DNA of 64,000 nucleotides from Alloalcanivorax venustensis ISO4 (GCF_015356855.1 NZ_ARXR01000002.1:1-64000), one strand, 5' to 3'; positions 18,257-26,997 are shown, counted from the stretch's first letter. Numbers and translations are program-made. Notes: generated by a model not told the origin, from the letters alone.

Positions 18257-18982
18257 TCAGGGCAGCACCACCGGCACCGGCGCATCCAGCACGAATTCGC
18301 CGGTGCTCATCCGCGTGCGCCAGGCCAGGATCTCCACCCCGGCGCCCGCCGCCTCCCGCAGCAGCTGCCCGTACACCGGGTCCACATCGTCGGCGGGCCC
18401 GGCGGAACGGGCGCCGCCGTGCTGCACACAGAAGAACAGCACCGCCCGGTACCCCTCCCGCGCGGCGGCCGTCAAGGTACGCAAATGCTTCTGGCCGCGC
18501 TCGGTCACCGAGTCCGGGAAACGAATCTCGCCACTGTCCACCTCGCCCGGGGCCGGCCCCAGGGTCACGTTCTTGACCTCGATAAAGGTGTGCGGCGCGG
18601 CGCGCTCGCCCAGGGCCAGATCGAAGCGGCTCTCCGCGAACGTCACTTCGCGCTCCACGCCGTCCGCCGGGGACAGGCCGTCGATGCGGCCGGCGCTCAG
18701 CGCCTCGGCCACCAGAGCGTTGGTGCGGCCAGTGTTCACCCCCGCCCAGTAACCGTGCGCCACCCGCACCGCTTCCAGGGTGTGGCGGTATTTGCGCTTG
18801 GGGTTGCCGCTGTCGGAGATCAGCGCCGCCTGTTCCTGGCCGGGCAGCACGCAGTTTTTCATCGAGCCGGTGTTGGGGCAGTGCACCGTGGTCTCGCTGC
18901 CGTCGGGCAGACGTACATCGGCGAGAAAGCGCTTGTAGCGGCGCAGCAGCGTCACCTCGCGCAGAGGGGGATCAAAATTCAC
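18257..18982 (-). CDS. sfsA: SfsA family DNA/RNA nuclease-like protein
   Basis: 241-residue protein of the SfsA family, first named for sugar fermentation stimulation in E. coli and with a nuclease-like fold. The conserved HCPNTGSMKNC, KYRHTLEAV, NTGRTNALV, FIEVKNVTLG and FPDSVTERGQKHLRTL motifs are all present. Its ATG overlaps the stop of the upstream aminotransferase gene (ATGA), so the two are co-translated. Molecular function remains unclear. Confidence 0.95.
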   Translation of the reverse strand: MNFDPPLREVTLLRRYKRFLADVRLPDGSETTVHCPNTGSMKNCVLPGQEQAALISDSGNPKRKYRHTLEAVRVAHGYWAGVNTGRTNALVAEALSAGRIDGLSPADGVEREVTFAESRFDLALGERAAPHTFIEVKNVTLGPAPGEVDSGEIRFPDSVTERGQKHLRTLTAAAREGYRAVLFFCVQHGGARSAGPADDVDPVYGQLLREAAGAGVEILAWRTRMSTGEFVLDAPVPVVLP

Positions 18983-20151
18983 GGTCTCTCCAGATAGGCG
19001 CGCAGCCGCTCAAGGGCTTCGTGCAGGCGGCTTTCCTCGCAGGTATAGGCGAGTCGCAGATAGCGTTCGGGATGATGGTGGGCGCCGAAATCCAGCCCCG
19101 GCGTGAGCGCCACCCCGGTGCGTTCCAGCAGGTCCCGGCAGAACGCGAAGCTGTCGTCGGTGTGCGCACTCACATCCAGATACAGGTAGAAGGCGCCCTC
19201 GGCGCCGCCCACCACCGGCAGGCCCATGCCGGGCAGGGCCTCCATCAGCAGGGTGCGGCGCCGGTCGAGAAGCTGGCGCCTCTGCTCGGCGATCGCCAGG
19301 CTCTCCTCGCCGAAAGCGGCCATGGCGGCGTGCTGGGCCACCGTGGACGGCGCCAGAAACCAGTTCTGCGCCAGCCGCTCGATGGCCGGCACCCAGGCTT
19401 GCGGCGCCACCAGCCAGCCCAGCCGCCAGCCGGTCATGCCGAAGTACTTACTGAAGCTGTTGATCACCACCGCCTCGTCGCCGTGGCGCAGGACCGTATC
19501 CGCCGGCGCCCCGTAACAGAGCCCCTGATAGATCTCGTCCACCACCAGGGTGCCGCCGCGCGCTCTGCAGTCGCGGGCCAGGCGCGCCAGCCCCGCACCG
19601 TCGGTGCGGTTGCCGGTGGGGTTGTCCGGGCTGGCCACCATTGCCACCCGGGTGCGCTCGGTCCAGGCCGCCTCGAGGGTGTCGGCGGTCAGCCGGAAGC
19701 CGTCTTCGGGCCTCAACGGCAGGGGGCGGGGCACGCCGCCGAACAGGGTCACGAACTGGCGGTTGCAGGGGTAGCCCGGGTCACACAGCAGCACCTCGTC
19801 GCCGGCGTTCAACAGGGCGCCCATAATCAATTGCAGCGCTCCCGAAGCGCCCGGCGTCACCACCACCTGGGCCGGGCTCACCGAGGCGCCGAGCCGATCA
19901 CGGTAGTCCCGGGCAATGGCTTCGCGCAGCGCGGGCAGGCCGGCGGCGGGCGTGTAACGCGTCTGGCCGCGGTCCAGGGCGCGCCGCGCCGCGTCCATGA
20001 TCGGGGCGGCGCAGGGAAAATCCGGCTCGCCCACTTCCAGGTGCAGGATGTCGTGGCCGGCGGCTTCCAGGGCCTGGGCCCGCTCCAGCAACGCCATGAC
20101 ATGAAACGGCGGCGCCTGTTCGGCAAGATGAGACAAGATGGGACGGTTCAA
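18979..20151 (-). CDS. PLP-dependent aminotransferase (class I/II)
   Basis: 390-residue fold-type I aminotransferase, close to aspartate/alanine-type enzymes. GEPDF near the N-terminus, DNPTGN (substrate/cofactor), VVDEIYQGLCYG (cofactor Asp/Tyr) and the Schiff-base lysine in NSFSKYFGMTGWRLGW are seen. The TTG at 20151 was chosen because AGGAAAGGGG stands just upstream and the family N-terminus (PPFHVMALLERAQALEAAG) fits. The open frame upstream to 20370 crosses the promoter. The amino donor cannot be told from sequence. Confidence 0.88.
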   Translation of the reverse strand: MNRPILSHLAEQAPPFHVMALLERAQALEAAGHDILHLEVGEPDFPCAAPIMDAARRALDRGQTRYTPAAGLPALREAIARDYRDRLGASVSPAQVVVTPGASGALQLIMGALLNAGDEVLLCDPGYPCNRQFVTLFGGVPRPLPLRPEDGFRLTADTLEAAWTERTRVAMVASPDNPTGNRTDGAGLARLARDCRARGGTLVVDEIYQGLCYGAPADTVLRHGDEAVVINSFSKYFGMTGWRLGWLVAPQAWVPAIERLAQNWFLAPSTVAQHAAMAAFGEESLAIAEQRRQLLDRRRTLLMEALPGMGLPVVGGAEGAFYLYLDVSAHTDDSFAFCRDLLERTGVALTPGLDFGAHHHPERYLRLAYTCEESRLHEALERLRAYLERP

Positions 20152-20181
20152 GAAAAACCCCTTTCCTGTGGCCTGGGTGTC

Positions 20182-20209
20182 GTTATAATCCCGTGGTTTC
20201 GCCACGCAA
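20182..20209 (-). promoter_or_regulatory. Predicted promoter of the aminotransferase-sfsA unit
   Basis: TTGCGT (20204-20209) and TATAAC (20182-20187) are 16 bp apart on the minus strand. Transcription near 20175 would leave a 24-base leader ahead of the TTG start at 20151, which supports that start. The -35 match is modest. Confidence 0.5.
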
Positions 20210-20442
20210 TGCGTGCGCGGGCAAGGGAACGCCCCCGCTTCGCAAGCCGCGCCAACAGCGAATCTCGCCGGAAAAACCGCGACTGTGCTGAATAGTGACA
20301 AGGCTTGCAATAAAGCGGTAAGGTCGAAGGTTACACTATTATCTGTCCTGGATTGGGCGGCCCTGTGCAAGGGCGGCTGTCGCCTGCAGGGATCTGGGCT
20401 CTTAGGTAGCGAGTCGTGACTATGTTAAGGGAGTTGATCAAA

Positions 20443-21606
20443 ATGGCCACCGGTAGCAAGAGCAAGAAGAAAACGGCCAGCAAGGCGGGCAGCGCGGCTT
20501 CCAAAAAAGCCACCACGAAAACGACGACGGCTAAAAAAGCGGTCGCCAAGAAAGCGGCCGTAAAGAAGGCCCCGGCTAAAAAAGCCGCCGCCAAGACCAC
20601 CCCGAAACGCGCCACGGCCGCCCCCACCAGGAAAACCACCGCTACCCAAGCGGCCGCCAAAAAGGCGACCGCGAAAAAAGCCGCGGTAAAGAAACCGGCG
20701 GCGAAGAAGACCACGGTGAAAAAAGCCGCAACCGCTCCGGCCAAGAAAGCCGCCAGCAAAAAGCCGGCGAGCAAACCGGCGGCCAAAAAGGCCGCAGTGA
20801 AGAAGGCCGCAGTGAAGAAGACCGCCGCGAAAAAGCCCACGGCGAAGAAAGCCGCCGTGAAGAAAGCCGCGACCGCTAAATCCGCGACAACGCCGAAAGC
20901 ACCGGCCAAACAGAGCGCGGCCCAAAAGGCGCCGGCAAAAACCGCCGCCGGCAAAGCCGCCAAACCCGTCGCAAAAAAGGCGGCGGCGAAGAAAAGCACC
21001 GCTCGGAAGACTAGCGCCGCGCCGGCCACGAACCCCAATCGTCCGGCCTCCGCCCAACCGAGCCGCACGCGTTCCCCGGGGACCGCCAGGAGGGCTACCG
21101 GCAGCATGGACAGGCCGCCGTCCCGTTCTCCATCTTCCAATCAGGTGACATCCAAGGTGAAGAAATCCGCATCCTCCGCCACCAAGGCGGAAACGCTCAT
21201 TCATGGTTTTACGCCTTACACGCCCAACCAAGGCGAGGAGTACATGAACGAAGCACAGCGCGCCCATTTCCGTCAGATTCTGCTGGCCTGGCGCCAGGAA
21301 CTGATGGAGGAAGCCGACCGCACCATGCACCACCTCCAGGACGAAGTGGCCAACCTGCCGGACCCGGCCGACCGGGCCACCCAGGAAGAAGAATTCGCTC
21401 TGGAGCTGCGCACCCGCGACCGCGAGCGCAAGCTTCTCAAGAAGATCGAAAAAGCGCTCGACCAGATCGACAAGGACGATTACGGCTTCTGTGATGCCTG
21501 CGGCATCGAAATCGGCATCCGCCGCCTGGAAGCCCGCCCCACCGCCGAGCTCTGCATCGACTGCAAGGAACTGGCGGAAATCAAGGAAAAACAGCTGGCC
21601 GGGTGA
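20443..21606 (+). CDS. dksA: DksA with a long histone-H1-like lysine/alanine N-terminal tail
   Basis: 387 residues against about 150 in E. coli. The C-terminal ~120 residues (from Met268) are a full DksA: coiled coil with the tip motif D307-x-x-D310-x-A312 that reaches the RNA polymerase active site, and the zinc finger Cys350/353/371/374. Residues 1 to about 190 are low-complexity Lys/Ala/Thr/Pro repeats (KKA, AKK, VKK) like histone H1 or AlgP; a Ser/Pro/Arg linker follows. The ATG at 20443 has GGGAG nine bases upstream; GTG 20416 and ATG 20422 are weaker. gluQ overlaps its stop. DksA works with ppGpp in stringent control. The tail probably binds nucleic acid (inference). Confidence 0.92.
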   Translation: MATGSKSKKKTASKAGSAASKKATTKTTTAKKAVAKKAAVKKAPAKKAAAKTTPKRATAAPTRKTTATQAAAKKATAKKAAVKKPAAKKTTVKKAATAPAKKAASKKPASKPAAKKAAVKKAAVKKTAAKKPTAKKAAVKKAATAKSATTPKAPAKQSAAQKAPAKTAAGKAAKPVAKKAAAKKSTARKTSAAPATNPNRPASAQPSRTRSPGTARRATGSMDRPPSRSPSSNQVTSKVKKSASSATKAETLIHGFTPYTPNQGEEYMNEAQRAHFRQILLAWRQELMEEADRTMHHLQDEVANLPDPADRATQEEEFALELRTRDRERKLLKKIEKALDQIDKDDYGFCDACGIEIGIRRLEARPTAELCIDCKELAEIKEKQLAG

Positions 21607-22481
21607 ACCGGCCGTACCGGGGGCGCTTCGCCCCCACGCCATCGGGGCCGCTGCATTTCGGCTCGCTGGTAACGGCGCTGGCCGGCTGGCTGGACGCCCG
21701 TTACCACGGCGGCCAGTGGCTGCTGCGCATCGACGATCTGGATCCACCCCGCCAGCAACCGGGGGCAGTGGACACCATCCTGCGGCAACTGGACGCCTTT
21801 CAACTGCACTGGGACGGCGAGCCTGTCTATCAAAGCCGGCGCAGCGATCGCTATCAGCGGGCGGTGGACACCCTGCTGGCGGGGGGCAAGGCGTTTTACT
21901 GCACCCTGTCGCGCAAACAACTGAAAGCCCTGGATCACATTCACCCCGGCCCCGCCGTGGCCCAGCCGCCGGGGCCGGACCGCGCGGTGCGTCTGGCGGT
22001 GCCCGACACGCCGCGGTGGCTTGACGACCGGCTGCAGGGCCGGGTGCACGCCGATCTGGCCCTGGAGGGCGGCGCCTTCGTGATACGTCGCCGCGACGGG
22101 CTGTTCGGCTACCAGCTGGCGTGCGCGCTGGACGACGCGGAAATGGCGATCACCGACGTGGTCCGCGGCAGCGACCTGCTGTCTTCCACCCTGCGCCAGC
22201 AGTGGGTGCTGGAGTGCCTGGGCAAGGCCGCGCCATGCTACGCTCATCTGCCGGTGGTGATGGATCCGGCCGGAGGCAAGATGAGCAAGTCCGCCGGCGC
22301 CGCCGCCCTCGACAGTGAACGGCCCGGCGGCTTCCTGTTCACCGCTCTCGGCTATGTCGGGCTGACACCGCCGTCGACACTGCGCGACGCCGGCGTGGCG
22401 GAGCAACTGGCCTGGGCCCGCGCGAACTGGACGCCGGCCCATCAGCCCGGCGGGCGCCGGCTGCCGCCGCCCTCGATTTAG
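21603..22481 (+). CDS. gluQ: Glutamyl-Q tRNA(Asp) synthetase
   Basis: GluRS paralogue lacking the anticodon-binding domain; it attaches glutamate to queuosine in tRNA-Asp. The 292-residue protein has RFAPTPSGPLHFGSLV (HIGH-like) and KMSKSAG. The GTG start overlaps the dksA stop, as in pseudomonads. Unusual: the E. coli zinc site (Cys-x-Cys ... Tyr ... Cys) is not recognisable. Only Cys100 remains (CTL instead of CTC) and the later Cys is absent, so this version probably does not bind that zinc. Confidence 0.93.
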   Translation: MNRPYRGRFAPTPSGPLHFGSLVTALAGWLDARYHGGQWLLRIDDLDPPRQQPGAVDTILRQLDAFQLHWDGEPVYQSRRSDRYQRAVDTLLAGGKAFYCTLSRKQLKALDHIHPGPAVAQPPGPDRAVRLAVPDTPRWLDDRLQGRVHADLALEGGAFVIRRRDGLFGYQLACALDDAEMAITDVVRGSDLLSSTLRQQWVLECLGKAAPCYAHLPVVMDPAGGKMSKSAGAAALDSERPGGFLFTALGYVGLTPPSTLRDAGVAEQLAWARANWTPAHQPGGRRLPPPSI

Positions 22482-22490
22482 GAAGCGACC

Positions 22491-22667
22491 ATGTACACCG
22501 ACCGGCTGCTGATCATTTTCATTCTCGGCACCTATCTGTTGTCACCGTCCCTGATCGACTGGTGGAGCGAAGGCGGCCGCGCCTGGTACCGCCCCTATCT
22601 GGTCTGGCTGGGGCTGATCGCATTGAGCTACTGGATCGCCAGGAGTCGGGATGTCGATGGCCTATAG
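22491..22667 (+). CDS. cbrX: Small membrane protein CbrX
   Basis: 58-residue protein, two hydrophobic segments (about 5-20 and 36-52) with a tryptophan-rich link (IDWWSEGGRAWYRPY). ATG at 22491 is preceded by GGAAG. Its last 17 bases overlap the start of cbrA, which suggests that cbrA translation depends on ribosomes finishing cbrX, as reported for Pseudomonas putida cbrX. Position between gluQ and cbrA is the same as there. Its own biochemical function is unknown. Confidence 0.85.
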   Translation: MYTDRLLIIFILGTYLLSPSLIDWWSEGGRAWYRPYLVWLGLIALSYWIARSRDVDGL

Positions 22668-25602
22668 TGTCAGCGATCTGATTCTGATCGCCGGCGCCTA
22701 CCTGCTGTTTCTGTTCCTGGTGGCGTGGATCACCGAGAAGGGGTGGATCCCGGCGCGTCTGGTACGCCATCCGGCGGTCTATGTGTTTTCCCTGGGCGTC
22801 TACGCCAGTGCCTGGGCGATCTACGGCTCGGTGGGCTACGCCCACGACTACGGCTACAACTTTCTCGCCTACTTCCTGGGTATCTCCGGTGTGTTCCTGC
22901 TGGCGCCGATACTACTGGCGCCGATACTGCGGCTCACCACCACCTATCAGCTCAGCTCCCTGGCCGATCTGTTCGCGTTCCGCTACCGCAGCCGCCTGGC
23001 CGGCGCACTGACCACCGTGATGATGGTGGTCGGCATGCTGCCGCTGCTGTCGATGCAGATTAAAGCGGTGGCCGAGTCGATCCAGATTCTCACCGGCGAG
23101 CCGGACCCGGCCTGGGTGGCGTTCTGGTTCTGCCTGCTGATCACACTGTTCGCGATTCTGTTCGGCGCCCGCCATGCCACCGCCCGCGAACGCCACGAAG
23201 GCCTGGTGGTGGCTATCGCCACCGAGTCCCTGATCAAGGTGGCGGCGTTCGCGGCGGTGGCGCTGATCGGCCTGTTCGGCGTGTTCGACGGGCCCAGCGG
23301 CCTGGGCGTGTGGCTGGATCAGCACCCGGAGATGCTCTCGCGTCTCTACGCGCCGCTGCAGGACAACACCTGGCACAGCCTGATCATGGCGTTTTTCGTG
23401 TCCGCCGTGGTGATGCCGCACATGTTCCACATGGCGTTCACGGAAAACCTTAACCCGCGCGCCCTGGTGTCGGCGAGCTGGGGGCTGCCGCTCCTGTTTC
23501 TGGTGATGGCGCTGTGCGTGCCGATCATTCTGTGGGCGGCGCTGGCCAGCAACGCCACCACCTCGCCGGACTACTTCACGCTCGGCGTGGGCCTGGCCAA
23601 TGGTGGCGGCGGCGCCGTGCTGGGGTATCTGGCCGGGCTGGCCGGCGCCAGCGGCATGCTGATCGTCGCCATCCTGTCGTTGTCGGGCATGTGCCTGAAC
23701 CATCTGATCCTGCCCGCCAGCCCGCTCAATTCCGCCCAGGACCTGTACCGGAATCTGCTCTGGACCCGGCGCGTGCTGATCGCCGCGATTCTCGCCCTGG
23801 CCTATGTGTTCTACCGCCTGGCCGGGCCCAATCATTCGGCGGTGGAACTGGGTGTGTTGTCGTTCGTGGCCGCGCTGCAATTCGTGCCCGGCCTGATCGG
23901 CACCCTGTTCTGGCCGTCCGGCAACCGCAACGGCCTGTACGCGGGGCTGTGCGCCGGCTTCGCGGTGTGGCTGGCGGCGCTGCTGCTGCCCATGGTGTAC
24001 CCGGACTGGCACGCCCAGCACCTGGTGGAAATGTTCGGCCTGCGCCGGGCCGAAGGCGCCGACCACTGGAACCAGGTGGCGATCGTGTCGGTGGCCCTCA
24101 ACGGCGTGGTGTACGCGATCATCTCCATCGTCACGCCCATGTCCCGGTCGGAGCGCACCGCCGCCGAAGCCTGCGCGGTGGACAGCCTGCGCCGCCCCTA
24201 CCGCTGGGATCTCAGCGCGCAGACCGTGGACGAGTTCGTCACCGCGCTGAGCGGGCCGCTGGGGCCCGGCACCGCCGCCCGGGAAGTGGACATGGCCCTC
24301 GGCGACCTGCAACTGAATGCCAACGAAACACGGCCCTACGCGCTGCGGCGTCTGCGTGACCAGCTGGAGACCAACCTCTCCGGCCTGCTGGGGCCGTCCG
24401 TGGCCCATCAACTGATGGACGACAACCTGCCCTACAAGCCCCAGGACGGCGAATCCAGCGAGGACATCCAGTTCATCGAATCGCGCCTGGAGCAGTACCG
24501 CGACCGCCTCTCCGGACTGGCCGCGGAGCTGGACAGCCTGCGCCGCTTCCACCGCCAGACCCTGCTGGAGCTGCCCATGGGCGTGATTTCCCTGGGCGGC
24601 GACGGCGAGATCATCGGCTGGAACCGGGCGGTGGAGGACCTCACCGGCATCGACGCCGAGCACACCATCGGCTCGCGGCTGGCGCATCTGCCGGCGCCCT
24701 GGGGCGACCTGCTCTCGGAGTTCGGGCGCGGCGAAGCCATGCACGAGCCGCAGCGCCATCTGGAGGTGGACGGCCAGTCCCGCTGGATCAGCCTGCACAA
24801 ATCGCTGATCCAGAGCCCGGGCCCCAGCGAGCAGGCCGGCGGCCTGGTGCTGGTGCTGGAGGACATCACCGAACTGCGGCAGATGGAATCCCACCTGGCC
24901 CACAACGAGCGCCTGGCGTCCATCGGCCGGCTGGCGGCGGGCGTGGCCCACGAGATCGGCAACCCGGTGACCGCCATCGCCTGTCTGGCACAGAACCTGG
25001 ACGGCGAATGCGACCGCGAGGAGCAGACTCTCAGCGCCAGCCAGATCATGGAGCAGACCCGCCGCATCACCCGTATCGTCGAATCCCTGGTCACGTTCAG
25101 CCACTCCGGCGGCCTGCGCGATACCATCCAGGGTCCGGTGAACGTGGCCGCCACCGCCGCCGAGGCCATTGCGCTGCTACTGCTCGACCCGGACCATCGG
25201 GCACAGCGCTTTGAGAACCACTGCGCGCCGGATCTGGAAGTGATCGGCGACCCCCAGCGCCTGCTGCAGGTGTTCGTCAACCTGCTCGGCAACGCGGCGG
25301 ACGCCAGCGACCCGGACGACGCGATCCGCGTGCTCAGTGAAGAGCACGGCGACAAGGTACGCATCCAGGTGGAGGATCGCGGCCACGGCATTCCCGAGGA
25401 ATTGCGTGCCGCCCTGTTCGAGCCGTTTGTTACCAGCAAACCGCCCGGCAGAGGCACGGGGCTGGGTCTGGCGCTGGTTTACAGTATTATCGAGGACCAC
25501 CACGGCACGGTATGGGTGGAAAGCCCCATCGACGGCGACCGTGGAACCCGCTTTATCATCGAGCTGCCGCGCTTCAGCGCCGGCGACTTGAGCACGCATT
25601 AA
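22651..25602 (+). CDS. cbrA: Sensor histidine kinase CbrA with SLC5 transporter domain
   Basis: 983-residue membrane sensor of the CbrAB system that sets carbon/nitrogen use. The N-terminal half (about 1-500) is a sodium/solute-symporter domain with some 13 helices. A STAC-like linker, a PAS domain (about 640-740), and a kinase core follow: H-box His767 (AAGVAHEIGNP), N-box LLQVFVNLLGNAADA, G1 EDRGHGIP, G2 GRGTGLGLAL. All kinase motifs are intact. In P. putida CbrA transports histidine. Start is ATG 22651 with GGAG upstream, inside cbrX. cbrB follows after 15 bases. Confidence 0.95.
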   Translation: MSMAYSVSDLILIAGAYLLFLFLVAWITEKGWIPARLVRHPAVYVFSLGVYASAWAIYGSVGYAHDYGYNFLAYFLGISGVFLLAPILLAPILRLTTTYQLSSLADLFAFRYRSRLAGALTTVMMVVGMLPLLSMQIKAVAESIQILTGEPDPAWVAFWFCLLITLFAILFGARHATARERHEGLVVAIATESLIKVAAFAAVALIGLFGVFDGPSGLGVWLDQHPEMLSRLYAPLQDNTWHSLIMAFFVSAVVMPHMFHMAFTENLNPRALVSASWGLPLLFLVMALCVPIILWAALASNATTSPDYFTLGVGLANGGGGAVLGYLAGLAGASGMLIVAILSLSGMCLNHLILPASPLNSAQDLYRNLLWTRRVLIAAILALAYVFYRLAGPNHSAVELGVLSFVAALQFVPGLIGTLFWPSGNRNGLYAGLCAGFAVWLAALLLPMVYPDWHAQHLVEMFGLRRAEGADHWNQVAIVSVALNGVVYAIISIVTPMSRSERTAAEACAVDSLRRPYRWDLSAQTVDEFVTALSGPLGPGTAAREVDMALGDLQLNANETRPYALRRLRDQLETNLSGLLGPSVAHQLMDDNLPYKPQDGESSEDIQFIESRLEQYRDRLSGLAAELDSLRRFHRQTLLELPMGVISLGGDGEIIGWNRAVEDLTGIDAEHTIGSRLAHLPAPWGDLLSEFGRGEAMHEPQRHLEVDGQSRWISLHKSLIQSPGPSEQAGGLVLVLEDITELRQMESHLAHNERLASIGRLAAGVAHEIGNPVTAIACLAQNLDGECDREEQTLSASQIMEQTRRITRIVESLVTFSHSGGLRDTIQGPVNVAATAAEAIALLLLDPDHRAQRFENHCAPDLEVIGDPQRLLQVFVNLLGNAADASDPDDAIRVLSEEHGDKVRIQVEDRGHGIPEELRAALFEPFVTSKPPGRGTGLGLALVYSIIEDHHGTVWVESPIDGDRGTRFIIELPRFSAGDLSTH

Positions 25603-25617
25603 AAAAGGAACGGCACC

Positions 25618-26943
25618 ATGAGCCATATCCTGATCGTTGAAGACGAGCCGGTGATTCGCGGCGCCCTGCGCAAACTACTGGAACGGCACGATCACTCCGT
25701 GGCTGAGGCGGAATCCGTGGAACAGGCCCGCGAGAACGGCCTCACCCAGTGCGACCTGATCATCAGCGACCTGCGCCTGCCCGGCGAGCCCGGCACCGCG
25801 CTGATCGAGCTGGCGGCCCCGGTGCCGGTGCTGATCATGACCAGCTACGCCAGTCTGCGCTCGGCGGTGGACGCCATGCGCGAAGGCGCCGTGGATTACA
25901 TCCCCAAGCCGTTCGACCACGATGAAATGCTGATGTCGGTGCAGCGGGTGCTCAAGGAAGGCCGCATCAACCGGGGCAACCAGGCGCTGCGCCAGGACAT
26001 GGAGCGCACTTACCCGGTTCGCTCCATGATCGGTGACTGCGAGCCGATGCGCGATCTCAAGCACCGCATCAGCCGCGTCGGCCCCACCGACACCCCGGTG
26101 CTGATTCTCGGCGAGGCCGGCACCGGCAAGGAGCTCACCGCGCGCGCCCTGCACGAACACAGCGAGCGCGCCGCCGCGCCGCTGGTAACGGTGCACTGCG
26201 CCGCTCTGCCCAAGACCCTGCAACTGGAGGAACTGTTCGGCAGCGACAGCCAACCCGGCCGCATCGAGAACGCCGACGGCGGCACCTTCTTTCTTGACGA
26301 AGTGGGCGAGCTGTCCAACGAGGCGCAAAGCCGCCTGCTGACCCTGCTGGAACAAGGGGAGATCCACCGCCAGGGCTCGCTGTCGCCGCGCCGGGTGGAC
26401 GTGCGCGTGATCGCCAGCAGCCAGATGGATTTGCCGGCCCGGGTCACCGACGGTCGCTTCCGCGAGGACCTGTATTACCGCCTCAACGTGATGGAGCTGG
26501 AGCTGCCGCCCCTGCGCGAGCGCGAGGACGATATTGAGCAACTGGCCGCCACCCTGCTGACGCGCAGCTGCGAAAAGCTCAGCCGTGGGGTGCTGTACTT
26601 CACCGACGCCGCGCTCGCCGCCATGCGCGCCTACAGCTGGCCGGGCAACGTGCGAGAGCTGGAAAACGTGATCGAGCGGGCGGTGATTCTCACCGAAGAG
26701 GACGGCATCGGCCCCGCGCAACTGGGCCTCAACCCCAACCGCACCCCGCAGCGGGTCAGCCGGGCCAGCCTGGACCCCTCCGAGGATCTGTCCCTGGAGG
26801 ACTATTTCACCCGTTTCGTGTTGGAAAACCAGGACAGCATGACCGAGACCGAGCTGGCCCAGAAGCTGGGGATCAGCCGGAAAAGCCTGTGGGAACGCCG
26901 GCAACGCCTGGGCATTCCACGCCGCAAGAGCACCCGCCGGTGA
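25618..26943 (+). CDS. cbrB: Response regulator CbrB, NtrC family but lacking the GAFTGA loop
   Basis: 441 residues. Receiver domain with phospho-acceptor Asp51 and Lys97; AAA+ domain with Walker A GEAGTGKE (165-172), Walker B FFLDEV (224-229) and arginine fingers in FREDLYYR (281-288); C-terminal Fis-type helix-turn-helix (about 417-440), which is nearly identical to pseudomonad CbrB. Where sigma54 activators have GHEKGAFTGA, this protein reads ELFGSDSQPGRIENADGG (205-222): the sigma54-contact loop is deleted by about nine residues. Sensor I is also altered (ASSQMDL). It should bind DNA and maybe ATP, but not open sigma54 promoters in the normal way. Confidence 0.93.
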   Translation: MSHILIVEDEPVIRGALRKLLERHDHSVAEAESVEQARENGLTQCDLIISDLRLPGEPGTALIELAAPVPVLIMTSYASLRSAVDAMREGAVDYIPKPFDHDEMLMSVQRVLKEGRINRGNQALRQDMERTYPVRSMIGDCEPMRDLKHRISRVGPTDTPVLILGEAGTGKELTARALHEHSERAAAPLVTVHCAALPKTLQLEELFGSDSQPGRIENADGGTFFLDEVGELSNEAQSRLLTLLEQGEIHRQGSLSPRRVDVRVIASSQMDLPARVTDGRFREDLYYRLNVMELELPPLREREDDIEQLAATLLTRSCEKLSRGVLYFTDAALAAMRAYSWPGNVRELENVIERAVILTEEDGIGPAQLGLNPNRTPQRVSRASLDPSEDLSLEDYFTRFVLENQDSMTETELAQKLGISRKSLWERRQRLGIPRRKSTRR

Positions 26944-26997
26944 ATTTCAGTGCTTGCCTTTGCGGTTTCAATCAGTGCGGAACGGGGCCGGGAGGGG

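Noticed and set aside
20443-21042. The DksA tail as a frameshift or assembly artefact
   Set aside because: The frame stays open with consistent Lys/Ala codon use, has its own ribosome site, and joins the conserved DksA part without a break.
20425-21747. A 440-codon Gly/Arg/Phe-rich frame antisense to dksA
   Set aside because: It is the complement of the Lys/Ala repeat codons of the DksA tail.
22912-25104. A 730-codon open frame antisense to cbrA
   Set aside because: Composition (His/Gln/Gly/Arg-rich) is typical of shadow frames; no ribosome site or family motif, and cbrA on the other strand is certain.
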